This document shows positions 1 to 12,026 of a stretch of 64,000 nt of DNA, one piece after another (position 1 is the stretch's first letter; each line of letters starts with the position of its first letter). The translations under genes were made by a program, and so were the position numbers. Where the stretch lies: assembly GCF_000003815.2 (NCBI RefSeq), contig NC_049991.1:16848776-16912775 (forward strand). The letters are read 5' to 3'. Origin of the DNA: Branchiostoma floridae. Lineage: Eukaryota; Chordata; Leptocardii; Amphioxiformes; Branchiostomatidae. The notes beneath the pieces are model-generated. The model did no database searches, was not told the DNA's origin, and worked only from the letters and a program-made list of their open reading frames with translations.

Positions 1-1744
1 CCCCGAGAAGGTGACAGACGGTCACCGAAACGTCTGCGAGAAGAAAGCAATGGTTGTGTAAAAAGAGTCGCTTTATTCAGCAGGCCAGTTTGTCTTTGTT
101 CGAAAAAGCATCCTGATCAAGTATGCATTACCTCTCCTCAATAGCTGAAGAGAACGACTGATCATTCTATTGATATTGGCCAAACAGATGGCAATCCCTT
201 AATAGCAATATGTGGCACATTGATGCCAAACCCTAGTCACACTAGAGAATATGACCCGAGTCCCCTATGAGTTTTGTAGAGTAAAACCGGCATTCTCTTG
301 CCAAATGGTGATGAAGTCGTGAGTGGAATATGGTTAGAAACTATCGACATATGTCGCCGTTGTCTAGATTAAAAATTCAGTTTCATCCACATATTGTCCC
401 ATGACTTCTACCTAAACTTAATATCATATCACATCGCAACATACATAATGCATGTTTGGAATTTAAAAAAAAATGATCACCATTCATTTCAACATGAACA
501 CATGTATCTATTTCATAGATGTACTATATGTGCAGTTAGTAAGTAACACGATCGCTGAAATATTGCTAGATATACAACTATTGGTTTATTGTGCTGAAAA
601 TTGATGATATGTGTTAAGCATATTTGAAAGGAATATAAATCAAACCGCTGTATGTATCTCTACATACATGTTAAAAATGATCATCAGCAAATCAACTGTA
701 ATCGTGATCGAACTATTTATCAATGAGCTGATTAATCTTAACGTAGAGGCATCTCCGAAAACAGTAAACGACATTTCTAAGGAGCACAAGGATTATCTTA
801 CTTTGGATTGTAAACTACAATTGTTTCACTGTATTCTAACCTGAATGAATGCGTACCAACTATTAGGTATCTAATACCAGAGAAAAGAACAAGAAATAGT
901 CATGCCTTCAAGTTCCAGAGGTATAAATCCACGGTAGAATTATCATAGAATGGAACTCATGGCCATCAAGTATTTGTGGCGCATCCTCCTTATCCTTATT
1001 CGCCTCTCAAAAAGCCCACAAACTTTTTACCCGGGTCAAAGTGGTGAGCCGGAGGCCCCATCACGGAGTAATGTGGGCATCAATAAAATACGATGGAATT
1101 CGAATTTCTAATTGGCTTGTCATGTTTAGAATGCAATGAATGCGTGAGGTTATAACCTCATACGGAAGAACTGGCCAAGAATTCCTTCCGCGCCTATTTA
1201 CCATTTGCCGGGTCTTTTATCGGACATGTGCTGCACGAAAATGGTCAATAATGAAAACTCATCCGTTTGATAGATTCGCTGCTCGAGCTGCCCTTGGCAT
1301 ACTACCAACAACCGAAGCTCTATAGCGAAATAGCATATTGAGGCCAAGATAGAGGGATAAAATTCCAAGTCAATATTGCACGTTATGATGTAGTAACTCT
1401 CATGATGCCCTTTAAGATGTTCTCGCAGCTTGTAAAGTTTATGGTCTAGCGTCTTGCTAAGTGGAATAGTAGAATATGGATCCAACCATGGGTTAGGCAA
1501 TGGGAGGGCTCTTCCATACATGTGCACAAGACAACCTATGGTTTATTTTTATCCGAGCCTTATTTTGCTGATCTGTTCAGAAGAGAAGGGAGACCAATTG
1601 CAGGGAGGAGCGCTTACCTCTCATGGGAATGGGCTATAGTTGGATACAGTGTACACAGTAATTGAATGCCAGAGGCTGTATATACGCCCCCGTGATGATT
1701 GCAATCGTCCCTGACGATGATGATTCATTGCGCGTACTTCCCTG
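1..1744. other. Intergenic, no gene recognised
   Basis: AT-rich sequence with only short open frames of no recognisable family. I see no splice-bounded conserved segment and no clear repeat until the minisatellite that follows. Confidence 0.5.
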
Positions 1745-2540
1745 ATGTTCACGAGAAGTGTACTGCAGTTCATCGGCGAGCGAAAACGCTATGCAGTTGG
1801 TGTTAACAACCCTTTTTTTGTCATATGCTGTTTGAATTGCTCATGAAGGTGAAGGTAAGTCTGCTATTGGGAGGACATAAGATTCATGACGCTCGTGAGA
1901 AGTGTACTGCAGTTCATGGGGACCAACTACGCAGTTGTTGTTGATAATATTCTTGTCATATGCTGTTTGAATTTGTGATGAAGGTGAAGGTAACTCTGCT
2001 ATTGGGAGGACACAAGATTCATGGTGCTCGCAAAAAGTGTACTAGAGTTCATGGAGACCAACTACGCAGTTGGTGTTGATAATACTCTTGTCATATGTTG
2101 TTTGAATTTTTCATGGAGTTGAAGGTAACTCTGCTATTTGGAGGAAATAAGATTCATGATGCTCGCGAGAAGTGTACTACAGTTCATGGGGACCAACTAC
2201 GCAGTTCGTGTTGATAATACTCTTGTCGTATGCTGTTTGAATTGTTGATGAAGGTAACTCTGCTATTGGGAGGACATAAGATTCATGATGCTTGCAAAAA
2301 GTCTACTGCAGTTCGTGTTGATAATATTCTTGTCATATGTAGTTTGAATTGTTGATGGAGGTGAAGGTAACTGCTATTGAAAGGACATAAGATTCATGAT
2401 ACTCGCGAGAGGTGTACTGTAGTTCACGGGGACCAACTACGCAGTTGGTGTTGATAAGACTCTTAAGCTTGTCATATGTTGTTTGAATTGTTGATGAAGG
2501 TAACTCTGCTATTGGGAGGACTGCAAAAACGCTAAACTTT
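1745..2540. repeat. Minisatellite, about 112-144 bp unit, about 6 copies
   Basis: Degenerate tandem units each carry an anchor like gagaagtgtactgcagttca followed by 'ggggaccaactacgcagtt' and 'gaaggtaactctgctattggg'. Anchors lie near 1754, 1898, 2033, 2168, 2296 and 2408. Spacing shrinks from 144 to 112 bp, so the copies have diverged by indels. Confidence 0.85.
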
Positions 2541-2988
2541 ATATGTTGTATTTTCACCCACACCCAGTAGGTGTTCTAAATACCTGTATGGCGCCTTTGA
2601 AGCTGATCATGACTATAGATTGCTAGAATAGTATTACAACTATATAAGGCTGAAGATATCGTATCAACGATATGATAATGATAAGTTTGGTCCTCGTTTG
2701 CGTCATGGCTTTTCTTCATTGGAATCAGCTTGTAAGATCTAGACACGTTAACGTTACGTCAAGAGCAAAGTAATGGTCATTCCCAAAACACTGATGAAAT
2801 TTAAGTGACACACTTAAAACCTGCTGTAGACAAATTTATCGATGCAGCCTTGTAGCGACAGCGTTTGCATCATTCATTAACTAAGTACACATTGCGCATG
2901 TAAGATTGTATGCACGGGTGTAAAAATGGCTAATATCTCAGAACCTGATGATAATGACCTGTCATTCGCTTGCGAAGATCAGTGGGAA

Positions 2989-2997
2989 CACACACAC

Positions 2998-3059
<62 letters not shown>

Positions 3060-3102
3060 ACACACACACACATATATATATATACACACACACACACACA
3101 CT
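2989..3102. repeat. (CA)n microsatellite with an internal (TA)n tract
   Basis: More than 100 bp of alternating CA, with a short TATATA stretch near 3073-3083. The Thr-His and Cys-Val repeat open frames across it are artefacts of the repeat. Confidence 0.97.
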
Positions 3103-5699
3103 TAAGACCCATGGGTATTTGGAGCATTGTTCTATTTTCCTTTACTTCTAATCATTGCATCTTATAATCCTTTCCAGGGCAATGGCCAGGGTTGTCTTTC
3201 GCCGGACTTTCCTACCGGGCCGCTATATGCTGATGGCTGATTGGCACAAGGCGCAAATATCTTTACATAGAACATGTAATCCATCGTCATTCCTTTGGCA
3301 TTCAAGTGGCTTTGCTTAGGGTGCTGTTCAGGGTGCAAAATACTGTATAAGCATAGGGGGATTTGAAAATACATGGTTAGTAAATGTATATGTATTTGTC
3401 ATGCAAATATATTTAAAAATGTACACAGTACGAGGGCTCCCCGGCCTTACCACAAGTGTCATTTACATGTCTGTGAACGGTGAAAATAACTGATGTGGAT
3501 GAAAAAAACAAGAGGGATTGCCGAAAAGAAATTAATGCATCCAAAGTAGAAACGAGTGCTACCAATCTACATGTACATGATATGTTGTTTTCACATGTTG
3601 CAAATAAGGAAAACGCTCAAATATGATTCTGTGCTATCAATGAATACATCTATCACTACTTTCATCTGCCGGAAGTCACGGAAATAAAAGTGGATTTAGA
3701 GCGTCAATTTAATCATTCGGGGATTAGATACAGCTCAATAGCTGCCTGCACCATGCAGGAGAAAAATGACAAAATTACCAGGTATAATGGTTTTACGTGA
3801 GTTGGTTAAAAATTCATCACTTAAAAGATGAATCACTGAGCTTTATCTTCTAGCTGCAGACACTTAAGTCTCTTTTTGTAACCACAAACTCTTTAAGGGT
3901 TTGGATTGAAAAAAATATATTAGGTGATTAGCATTAGAGCTTTGATTGTCCTCGTAGTGTCCTCGTAAAAGAAGAAGTCTTCCACTCATAGTCTCGGACC
4001 TTCTTGTGGTCTTCAGGTCCTGTACATTGAATTAATACAAATGAGACATACATGTAAATAGATATCGCAGCATATGAATAACTTTTTAATGTAATAGTGA
4101 GGGTGAAAGCCATTTATCATTATCAAATGCGATCACATACAATGTGCAAAAAGTCATTTATCATTTTCAAATGCGATGACATGCAACGTACAAGCAAACA
4201 AATGTTTGATGTGATTTCTATGTTATCCACAGTAACGAGATGAACAACATCAACTAAAATCATGAGTTAGTACACGTCACTTGCTTGCCCGTTTTGGAAT
4301 CGTTATTGCACAGACATCGCATTCCAAAATCATATAGGCTGCAGTAAATGAGAACGATTATGTTTAAATTTTAAAGACTAACCCTTACTGCAGCATGTAG
4401 CTTGTATTTCTCTCTTTTTTCTGAGCACTGAACGAACATGAAAGAGTTGTTGGATATGATGTGCCCAAGTCTGGCAGGCATGTCTTTCCGCCATAATGCG
4501 ACCACTGATACTATTAACCCTTATAGGTTTCCTCAGACGTTCCCAGTATTGTAACAAGGATTGAAACTGACAGTGTAAAGCTTTAAATCCAATGGATTGG
4601 CCCAGAGCCTAACCAAGAAGATGTGCATGAATATACCAACCCCTGTAGGGCACCCTGCATAACAACCCGCCATGGCGATTTCACAGGAGAACCGATTCCT
4701 TCCGATAACTCGGTTAAAATTGTAGGAGCTTCAGCATATTGATTTTTGCTCCTGGTATTGAGCTAGCTTTATAGGATGCTCTGATATGGCTGGAACGTGC
4801 TGGATAGGTCTTACTGTGGAAATCAGACGTAAGACGTAGACTGCGTCATGTGGCCTTGAAAAAAAACTTACGGAGGGATATGTTTGGACATATGTGGCTC
4901 GTGGTTTTGTTTTGTAAGTTTTGTATACTTTTATTTTCTATTACGATGAAGCTGTTTAAAACGTCTAAAAAGTTATATGCTTATATCCAGTGGTAAAGAC
5001 TGATCGTACTACATATCGTGTAAATGGGAGCTTTTCTTGAAAATGAATGGATTACACATATATATCTACTTCACCATTCAGCACAGCATTGAGTCGCAGC
5101 GCCAGAATTCAATATCATAGACATTTTGCCAGCTTGGTTACAACTTAGGTTGTTGTGAGAAGCTCGGCTCACGCGGATATTGCAGTAACAAGTCATCCAC
5201 GCCTCATTGTCGTGGATCGTACACGAATTGGGTCAGGTTAACAGCGAGGGTCGGGGTGGAGATACGGGACATTTCACCTCCATTGGGGTCCTGTGGAATA
5301 TATATTGATATAGATTCCACATGATTTCCCCCGAGTTCACGGCAGTAACATTGGTAATCCTTATCAATTCTCTTTCTATTAAGATTCTTTCACTTTAAAA
5401 AAAGCACGTGTCGGTGTCTCAACTTAGTTGGGTTTAGTGGTTGCAAGCACTTACAAATTCTCAGTGCAACCAATTGTGAAAGCAATTTAACTTCGGTGAA
5501 TGTTAAGTGGCAATCAACTCTGTGTCCACTACCATCCAAATGGACAATTGATCGGATGGTTGTTGAAGTAAAGACGTGTAGCGTGTGTCAAATGGTCTGA
5601 AAGTATCTACCAGGGTGGCAACGATTACAGTCGTGCTCGCGAGTAGCCATTAAGCTGGTCAGGATTAGCCCAAAGAAATAGCAACAGATCAACAGAGTT
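3103..5699. other. Intergenic, no gene recognised
   Basis: No conserved coding segment seen. A small direct duplication of about 60 bp is visible at 4105-4190 ('catttatcattntcaaatgcgat' twice). Nothing else stands out. Confidence 0.45.
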
Positions 5700-7285
5700 T
5701 ATTCAGTGTCACTGACGAAAAACAGCAGTCTTGACAAACTTTGAGTAGATTGACAACATGTAAAGGCGCAAGTAACTAGCGTTGATTACGAGTTGTGTCT
5801 GTCTCAAGTCCATGTCTAATAAAATCTTAAAGGTATGTTGTCAGTCTACTCAAAGTTTGTTTAGACTGCATTTTTTGTTTACACTGCAGCTGGTGATTCT
5901 TTCGTCAGATTCATGGAGCTGTCATGGGCTCCCCTGTGTCACCTATTGCATGTAACGTGTTCATTTGGAACGTTTCATTTGAAACAATTAGCAATTAACA
6001 CAGAACCTCCCAACCCCCAAACCCCCGTTATGGCGGTATCTCTGTATCTATGATACTCATACAAAAGTGAAAATGACCCATGCTGGTGAGTTCACAGAAC
6101 ATTTCATCAGTTTAGTCTGGTCGACCCTAAGTTTACCACAGAAGCAGAACAGAACCGACCCTTACTTTTTCTGGATACTCTTACAGTGGTAAAAAAGGAT
6201 GATTCTTTAGAGGTAAAAATGTGTAGGAAACCCACACGCACAGATCAGTACTTAAACGTCAGCTTTGACCATCTACTGCAACACAAACGGGTTGTCATCC
6301 GTACTTTCTTTCACAGGGAATGATACAATTATCTCGAAACCTGCAGACAGGAAGCCAGAGAAGGAACACATTACCCAGGTATTACTCATATGTAGTTACC
6401 CTAAGCAAGGAGCTTTTATCAGAGTCTAGACAGAGGTCTCTAAGGCCACTGCACCAAAACCTACAATCACTAGAAACCGCAACCAAAGGTGTCCCACAGG
6501 TCAGAGCAAAGGATTAGTTGTCTTGCCGTTGGTCAAGTATATGTCTGAAGCTCTGCGTAGGATCATCAACACTCACGGCATAAGAACGTGTTACAAACCA
6601 ACCCGGACCCTTAGACAGCTGTTAGTGGCGCCTATTAAAGGATAAGGCCCTCAAAGAACTGAAGTGTGGTGTTATCTACCACATACAGTGCGCGGGGCAG
6701 AATATTAGGGGACCGTGCTAGGAGATATACAGAGGAGAACGATCACTTAAAGCAAGATTCTTGGAGCACAGGCGTCCCAACTCTACCTCATCAGAAGTGT
6801 TTCAACATATTCATATTGAATCTCCTAGACAAACAGTTTTCCTGGATCATGTACAGATTTTGAACACGGAGCAGGACAATATAGATTATGGCGCATCAAC
6901 CCTAAAGGCCCCCTCTCACTTGACGTGCGACACGCTTGCGGCATTGCTGCGTTCGTTCACTGCGTCACTGTTTGTTTATTTTCTTCGATTTTTTATGATT
7001 CAGATATGCGCCAATACGTAAAAGTATAACATAAAAGACGACAAAATATACAACAAGTAAGAAAATTCGTTCTTTATCTCTGAAATTCGTTGAGCATCTT
7101 CCGAACGCAGCAATGCCGCAAGCGTGCCGCACGTCAAGTGAAGAGGGGGCCTTAACTGAACCAGGATGGTGGTAGATTCCGTCTTCCCGCCACTTTTGAT
7201 TCGCTTCTGACGTCACTTCTGACTTCCGGAACGTCTGCGCAATGAATTAGACATCTAATGAAGGTCGACGAGATCGACTGAAAAT
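5700..7285 (+). mobile_element. Decayed Penelope-like retroelement (RT C-terminus plus GIY-YIG region)
   Basis: Around 6170-6320 one frame reads FLDTLTVVKKDD, then RKPTRTDQYLN and QHKRVVIRTFFHR, the usual C-terminal block of Penelope-type reverse transcriptases. At 6661-6830 separate frames give KCGVIYHIQCA and ERSLKARFLEHRRP, as in the GIY-YIG endonuclease that follows the RT in this class. The tail motif LNQDGGRFRLP appears at 7156-7190, after an inserted MITE. Stops and frame changes show it is dead. The 5' limit is uncertain; 5707-5870 looks like a partial inverted repeat that may belong to it. Confidence 0.7.
6906..7152. mobile_element. PIF/Harbinger-type MITE (copy 1)
   Basis: Terminal inverted repeats of about 45 bp begin AGGCCCCCTCTCACTTGACG and end with the near complement. 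The copy is flanked by TAA at 6903-6905 and 7153-7155. A TWA target duplication is the hallmark of PIF/Harbinger. It sits inside the Penelope remnant, so it is the younger insertion. No transposase is encoded. Confidence 0.8.
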
Positions 7286-7491
7286 TCATGGTGAGTGGCT
7301 TTCTTGTCCTTGAACAAAGCTCAGAACTATTCAACTATGGATTCTACCATTACAGACGTCACAGTCTTCATTCCAAGGGAATTAAACGCAAGTCTTTCAT
7401 ACATACCAGATTCCACACAGTACCTCTGGCTTCCTGAGAGTCGTTTAACTTTTATTTCCTTGTCAGATGTAGCTAAGACCGTCATCGATTT

Positions 7492-7703
7492 TTGTGCAAC
7501 TAAAAATATCACATCATCAATTTATGTACAACTAAAACATGACATCATTGATTTTGTGCAACTAAAATATGACATCATTGATTCTGTGCAACTAAAAACG
7601 TCACATCATTGATTTAGTACAAATAAAAAGACATCATTGATTTTTGTGCAACAAAAACATCAAACCATTGTTTTGTATGTGCAGCTAAAACATCCCATCA
7701 TTG
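7492..7703. repeat. Short tandem repeat, about 30-34 bp unit, about 7 copies
   Basis: Repeated 'gtgcaactaaaacatgacat' with 'catcattgatttt' spacers, starting near 7492, 7526, 7556, 7586, 7616, 7645 and 7679. It follows the Penelope 3' end directly. Confidence 0.85.
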
Positions 7704-8246
7704 ACTTTATTTCTGCTACCAGTAAAGCGCCCTCCGATTTGCTGATAAAACATTGATGACTGCGATATAGACGCGCTGAATCAAAGTCTCAGGCTGTTGA
7801 CTTGTGCCACTGTAAGAAGTTAAGATCAATAGTCCAAATCCAAGATGCAATAAAAATCTCGTGGCAGAGAAGTGTCACACGAGCAGCCAGCCCCCATAGC
7901 CAGCTGTCTACGTGCTTAAAATAAAGGATTTGGTCAATTTACACTGGAGGTGGAATGTATGTCTCGAGAAGGCCCAATGGCGGCCTGCATATGACGTCAG
8001 TCTTCAATGACATCATCTTTCTCGTAGTGCCACATCGCGGACGACACTGTTCATTATGGCTATCCTGTGTCCTCTTCAATTCTTTTACTTGGAATCTGCA
8101 TTCCAATAAAAATCCACAAAATGCCACTGGGCAATGGGATGGGACTCCTTCTCTAAATAAAACAGAAGTAAAGAAATTAATACATCCACTTGCATATTAT
8201 CAGGATACGTTGATGAAGGTTCGACATCTAGGTAATAAGATACGCC

Positions 8247-8386
8247 CAAAACAGCAACTGGATATGATTTTTTCTCCCTCCAACAAAATTTATCCAATGT
8301 CACAGACGAAAGACACCGGATGGCTGTCTGAAACGTCTGACCGTTTCTAAAATCATATCCAGTTGCTTGAGTAACTGCGTTTTGGC
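8247..8386. repeat. Foldback repeat (family also at 45.9 kb)
   Basis: The left arm reads 'caactggatatgatttt' and the right arm 'aaaatcatatccagttg', with 'cacagacgaaagacaccgga' and 'tgtctgaaacgtctgac' between. The same arms recur at 45931-46225 and partly at 32330-32400, so this is a dispersed family. Confidence 0.65.
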
Positions 8387-8499
8387 GCATATAATCAGAT
8401 AATTCTACATGTACACTGTTGTCATTCAACTTTGCATATTCGTACATCAGACTTATTTGCTGAAGACAAGCAAGTGAAGATGATGATAACATCGATTAC

Positions 8500-10620
8500 A
8501 GATTGTTCAATTGCCATGCTTTCCGATACGAGATGCGGTGAGATGTTTTCCGATACGGTGTCCCAAAATAACCGCCGTATTATCAATAAAACATTGTGTC
8601 TGATGTAACGTGAAATCCTGTAATCCCAAGTAATTCTTTTAGTTTCCTTTGCGTCTCATCTCAAGTCAAGACTCAAACTGAAGCTGACAGGGACCGTATG
8701 CAGACCGACGCAGCACACAGCGATCTATATGCTGTGTATGCTTCATGTATTCTCCTATGTTATGAGGCAATGTTGTGAGAAATGTGTCGCGAAGAGTATG
8801 ACATGACTGAACCAGGGCCGGAACATTTTCGTTGATGCGAAGATGAAACAAGTTTGAAACCACCATTGGGCGTGACAATTTGGTTTGCAATTGCCTTGTG
8901 CAAGTGCACAGCGCAAAGACATAAAATTGACGTTAATGCGGTGACTGAAATGACATGCTGACATGTTCTATCTTTCCCTCAGAAGCAATAGAAGTTAACT
9001 TAGAGGTTCTCTGCGGTTCTTGACCCAAGGGCCAATATTGTAAAACGAAATGGCTTCAGGAAAGTAGTTTCTGGCAGTTCTGGAAACGGTAAAATGCGAT
9101 ATTACTAGTGCCTTCTTGGCTTGTGATCCAAATATGTGGACTCATAATATAGAAGGTGCCTCGTATAGGTTCAGCCGCACGCAATGAAAATTGTATTTTG
9201 TTGTTTGCAGTTTGGTGCACAGCCAAGGAATTCGACCAGAACCCTTATAGTGCCGTTAGAAACTTTAGCAACGTGTCGTTGCCATACTTTGACAAACTAT
9301 TTTTTTCTTTCGTGAATATTTCCTTCAGATTTTTGTGTGTGGTCTGTTTGTTTGTCTTGGTGTGCGTCCAACTTGTTGGGCTGGGTTGTAAGCTGAGGAA
9401 GACAGGATGCGAAGGTGGAGCTGGTCTGCGCGCGTCCCAATTTCTTCCTTGACTGCTGGCAGGAAGTGTATGTCGGTAATATTTTTTCACAGATGTGAAA
9501 AACTCTAAATACTTTGTGGAAGTAGTATGAGATATTCATGTTCTGGATAGATCTGATGGAACAAAACCACGATGCTTGTATCAAGTTATTACAAAACTAA
9601 TCTTTGTACAACCAACACGAAAAGAGTTTGGACTTGCACAAATTTCCGTGTTGGCTACGTAAAGTTTAGTTTTGTCATAATATCATTTACCAATACAGAT
9701 GAGCTTTCATGATATGCTTGCATCAACTTTGTTTTCTATCTGATAGTTGAACCCTATGGAGTTTTCTTGTCTTCAAAAGACTAAAAGTCCTATTCCATTG
9801 ACGTCATATATTCAGACAGTGACTATCAATCTACGCCGATCCTACAGCGGTAGCCGGAACATTTCCTGCTGGTATCTGTTATAAATCAAGCGTAACTGAC
9901 TTTCCAGGTACATTAATGTACTAGCATATCACCTTCACCATAAGCACTATTTCTTTGGGGTATTAGATGCAACGAGCAACGCAAATCCTAGATTGATGAC
10001 AGTCTACTACCACCGCTGTAGTCCATTAGTACTGAGGAAGATCTATCTGGCGTGGTCAGTGAAGTCTCTATCAAGACATAGAAAAATACATGTCTATCTC
10101 TGCGCATTAAACGCAGTGGAATGGTATGCAGACTTTTTGCTTTTCAGGTTATCTTGAGAATCTTCTCTAAAATAAGATATTTGAAACCATCATAAATTAT
10201 ATAAAAAAAATTAAAAAGTTCCTAAGAGAGGGTTCCAGAAGTTCTATACGGTCTCCATACGTGATATCCATTCAAGCATTGACATAAAAACTGTTCGGGT
10301 GGTTGAAGGCATCACATCACCTTATGTACCAGGTGATGAAGCCTCATTACTGTCTTCCCCATCATTTCCCCTTGGGCATGGCCATTTTATATCAAGTTGT
10401 AGGCAGACCATTTGGTTGGTAACGTCGCTACTTCCAAAGACCAAATGGAATATTGATATTCCCCGATAGTACCTGGCTATTGCTATAATCCAAACGTACC
10501 TAAAACGTACAATTATCTATATCAATTTTACAACAGTTAAGTGGTTGATAACATAATTATACCTAGGAGACAAAACGTCAGCTAGACAACCATCCCTGCA
10601 GAATGTAAGATAACGACTGT
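8500..10620. other. Intergenic, no gene recognised
   Basis: Only short open frames without recognisable domains. No repeat structure noticed by eye. Confidence 0.45.
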
Positions 10621-10624
10621 AAAT

Positions 10625-11480
10625 GACCAATATGGTCTTTCTGGTAGATTTGCACATATTATAGTTCTTCACACGTACAATTAGCATTAAAACTATCATG
10701 CACGATCGGCTGTGCATGAATAGTCGACTGCGAAATGCACGGACTACGCAGTTTGCAAAAGCTACTTAACGTAAAAGAACCGCTGAAATTACCATGTGGT
10801 CTTTCTGGTAGATTCTATAGCGTTTACATACTTAAAGCAGATTAAAACTATCATGCACTTATGCTGTGCATTAACATTCGGCTGCAGTATGCATGGACTG
10901 AGTAGTTTGCGCTGCTTATAAAAAAGGGCTCTTTTTGGTACATTCTATAACGTTTACATAATATAGTAGCATTATAGCTACATTGTATCATGCACTGAGG
11001 CTGTGCATTAACATTCGGCTGCGGTATGCATGGACTGTGTAGTTTGCCTGAGCTGCTTGATGTTAAGGTACTGTTCCAATCGACCAACATGGCCTTTCTG
11101 GTAGATTTTGTAACTTTCACATGATCTAGCATGACATAGAGCCTTGACACTATCATTGATTACTCATATGGTCTTTTTGGTACATAGTATGACGTTTACA
11201 TGATAAAGCATTAAACCTATCATGCACTGAAGCTTCTATAACGTTTACATAATATAGTAGCATTAGAACTATCATGCACGGAATTCGAAGCTGTGCATTA
11301 ACATTCGGCTGCGGTATGCATGGACTGAGTAGTTTGCTTATAAAAAATTGCCAATATGGTCATTTTTTGGTAGATTCTATAACGTTTTCATAATCTAGTA
11401 GCATTAAAACTACCATGCACGAAAACTGTACATTAACATTCGGCTGCGGTATGCATAGCCATAGACTGCGTAGTTTGCCT
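10625..11480. repeat. Minisatellite upstream of the receptor gene
   Basis: Units of roughly 80-165 bp share 'ggtctttctggtagatt', 'ctataacgtttacataat', 'taaaactatcatgcac' and 'gtgcattaacattcggctgc'. About seven degenerate copies occur. The array ends about 450 bp upstream of the receptor start codon. Confidence 0.85.
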
Positions 11481-11489
11481 GAGTTTTAC

Positions 11490-11932
11490 ACACGTGACGC
11501 GAGGCGTCGGCTGGCCGGATTCTGCAGCGCGCCGTTGTTGCATCAAGCTCGTCTCTCTGGCTGATACCTCGCTCCTCGGACCAGTTAGCCACGGCAAATA
11601 TTGAAACCTCTCCTACAGCTTGGGAAACGATTTGAGGCACCTTATGACAGTCTGCACAGTCACCGTAAAACTGCCACTCCGGGGGATGATAGCGCAGATA
11701 AGGCTGGGGCTGACCAAATGACTGGTGACGGATCCGGGATATCGACATAGCCACAGGCCCATCGTCAGTCGCAATCGACGTCATTGACTTTGGCACGATC
11801 GAGGATCGCGGTCCGAGAGAAGAAGAGATATATATCTATAGTTTGGGACTAATCGTGCGGAAATTTAGCGATATCCGGGAGGCTATGATTCAAGAATTGT
11901 GACGGTTCTCCAGACGGAATACCTGTGCCAAC
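11490..11932 (+). promoter_or_regulatory. Probable promoter and 5' UTR of the receptor gene
   Basis: Base composition turns CpG-richer here than in the flanking AT-rich DNA. A TATATAT stretch at 11829-11835 could be a TATA box, and a GACGTCA CRE-like site is at 11777-11783. The start codon follows about 100 bp later. The assignment rests on position and composition only; no transcript evidence is available. Confidence 0.35.
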
Positions 11933-12026
11933 ATGATGTTACTGAGGTGGATCCCCGTCTGGTTCCTGGGCGCCTGCTTACTTCTGTGCCCACTGCTCGC
12001 TCAGGAATCGAGGAGAGTGAAAATAG
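11933..12026 (+). CDS. Receptor exon 1: signal peptide
   Basis: Start context is ccaacATGATG, with A at -3. The peptide has a hydrophobic core (WFLGACLLLCPLLA) and likely cleavage before QES. It ends in RRVKI plus one base at donor ggtgagt. Two adjacent ATGs could serve; I chose the first. Confidence 0.85.

Noticed and set aside
2930..3167. Thr-His and Cys-Val rich proteins
   Set aside because: They are translations of a CA/TG microsatellite.
8085..8492. 135-codon minus-strand gene
   Set aside because: Lies on a foldback repeat whose arms recur at 45.9 kb.
11410..11796. 128-codon minus-strand gene upstream of the receptor
   Set aside because: No recognisable domain; it overlaps a minisatellite and the probable promoter of the opposite gene.
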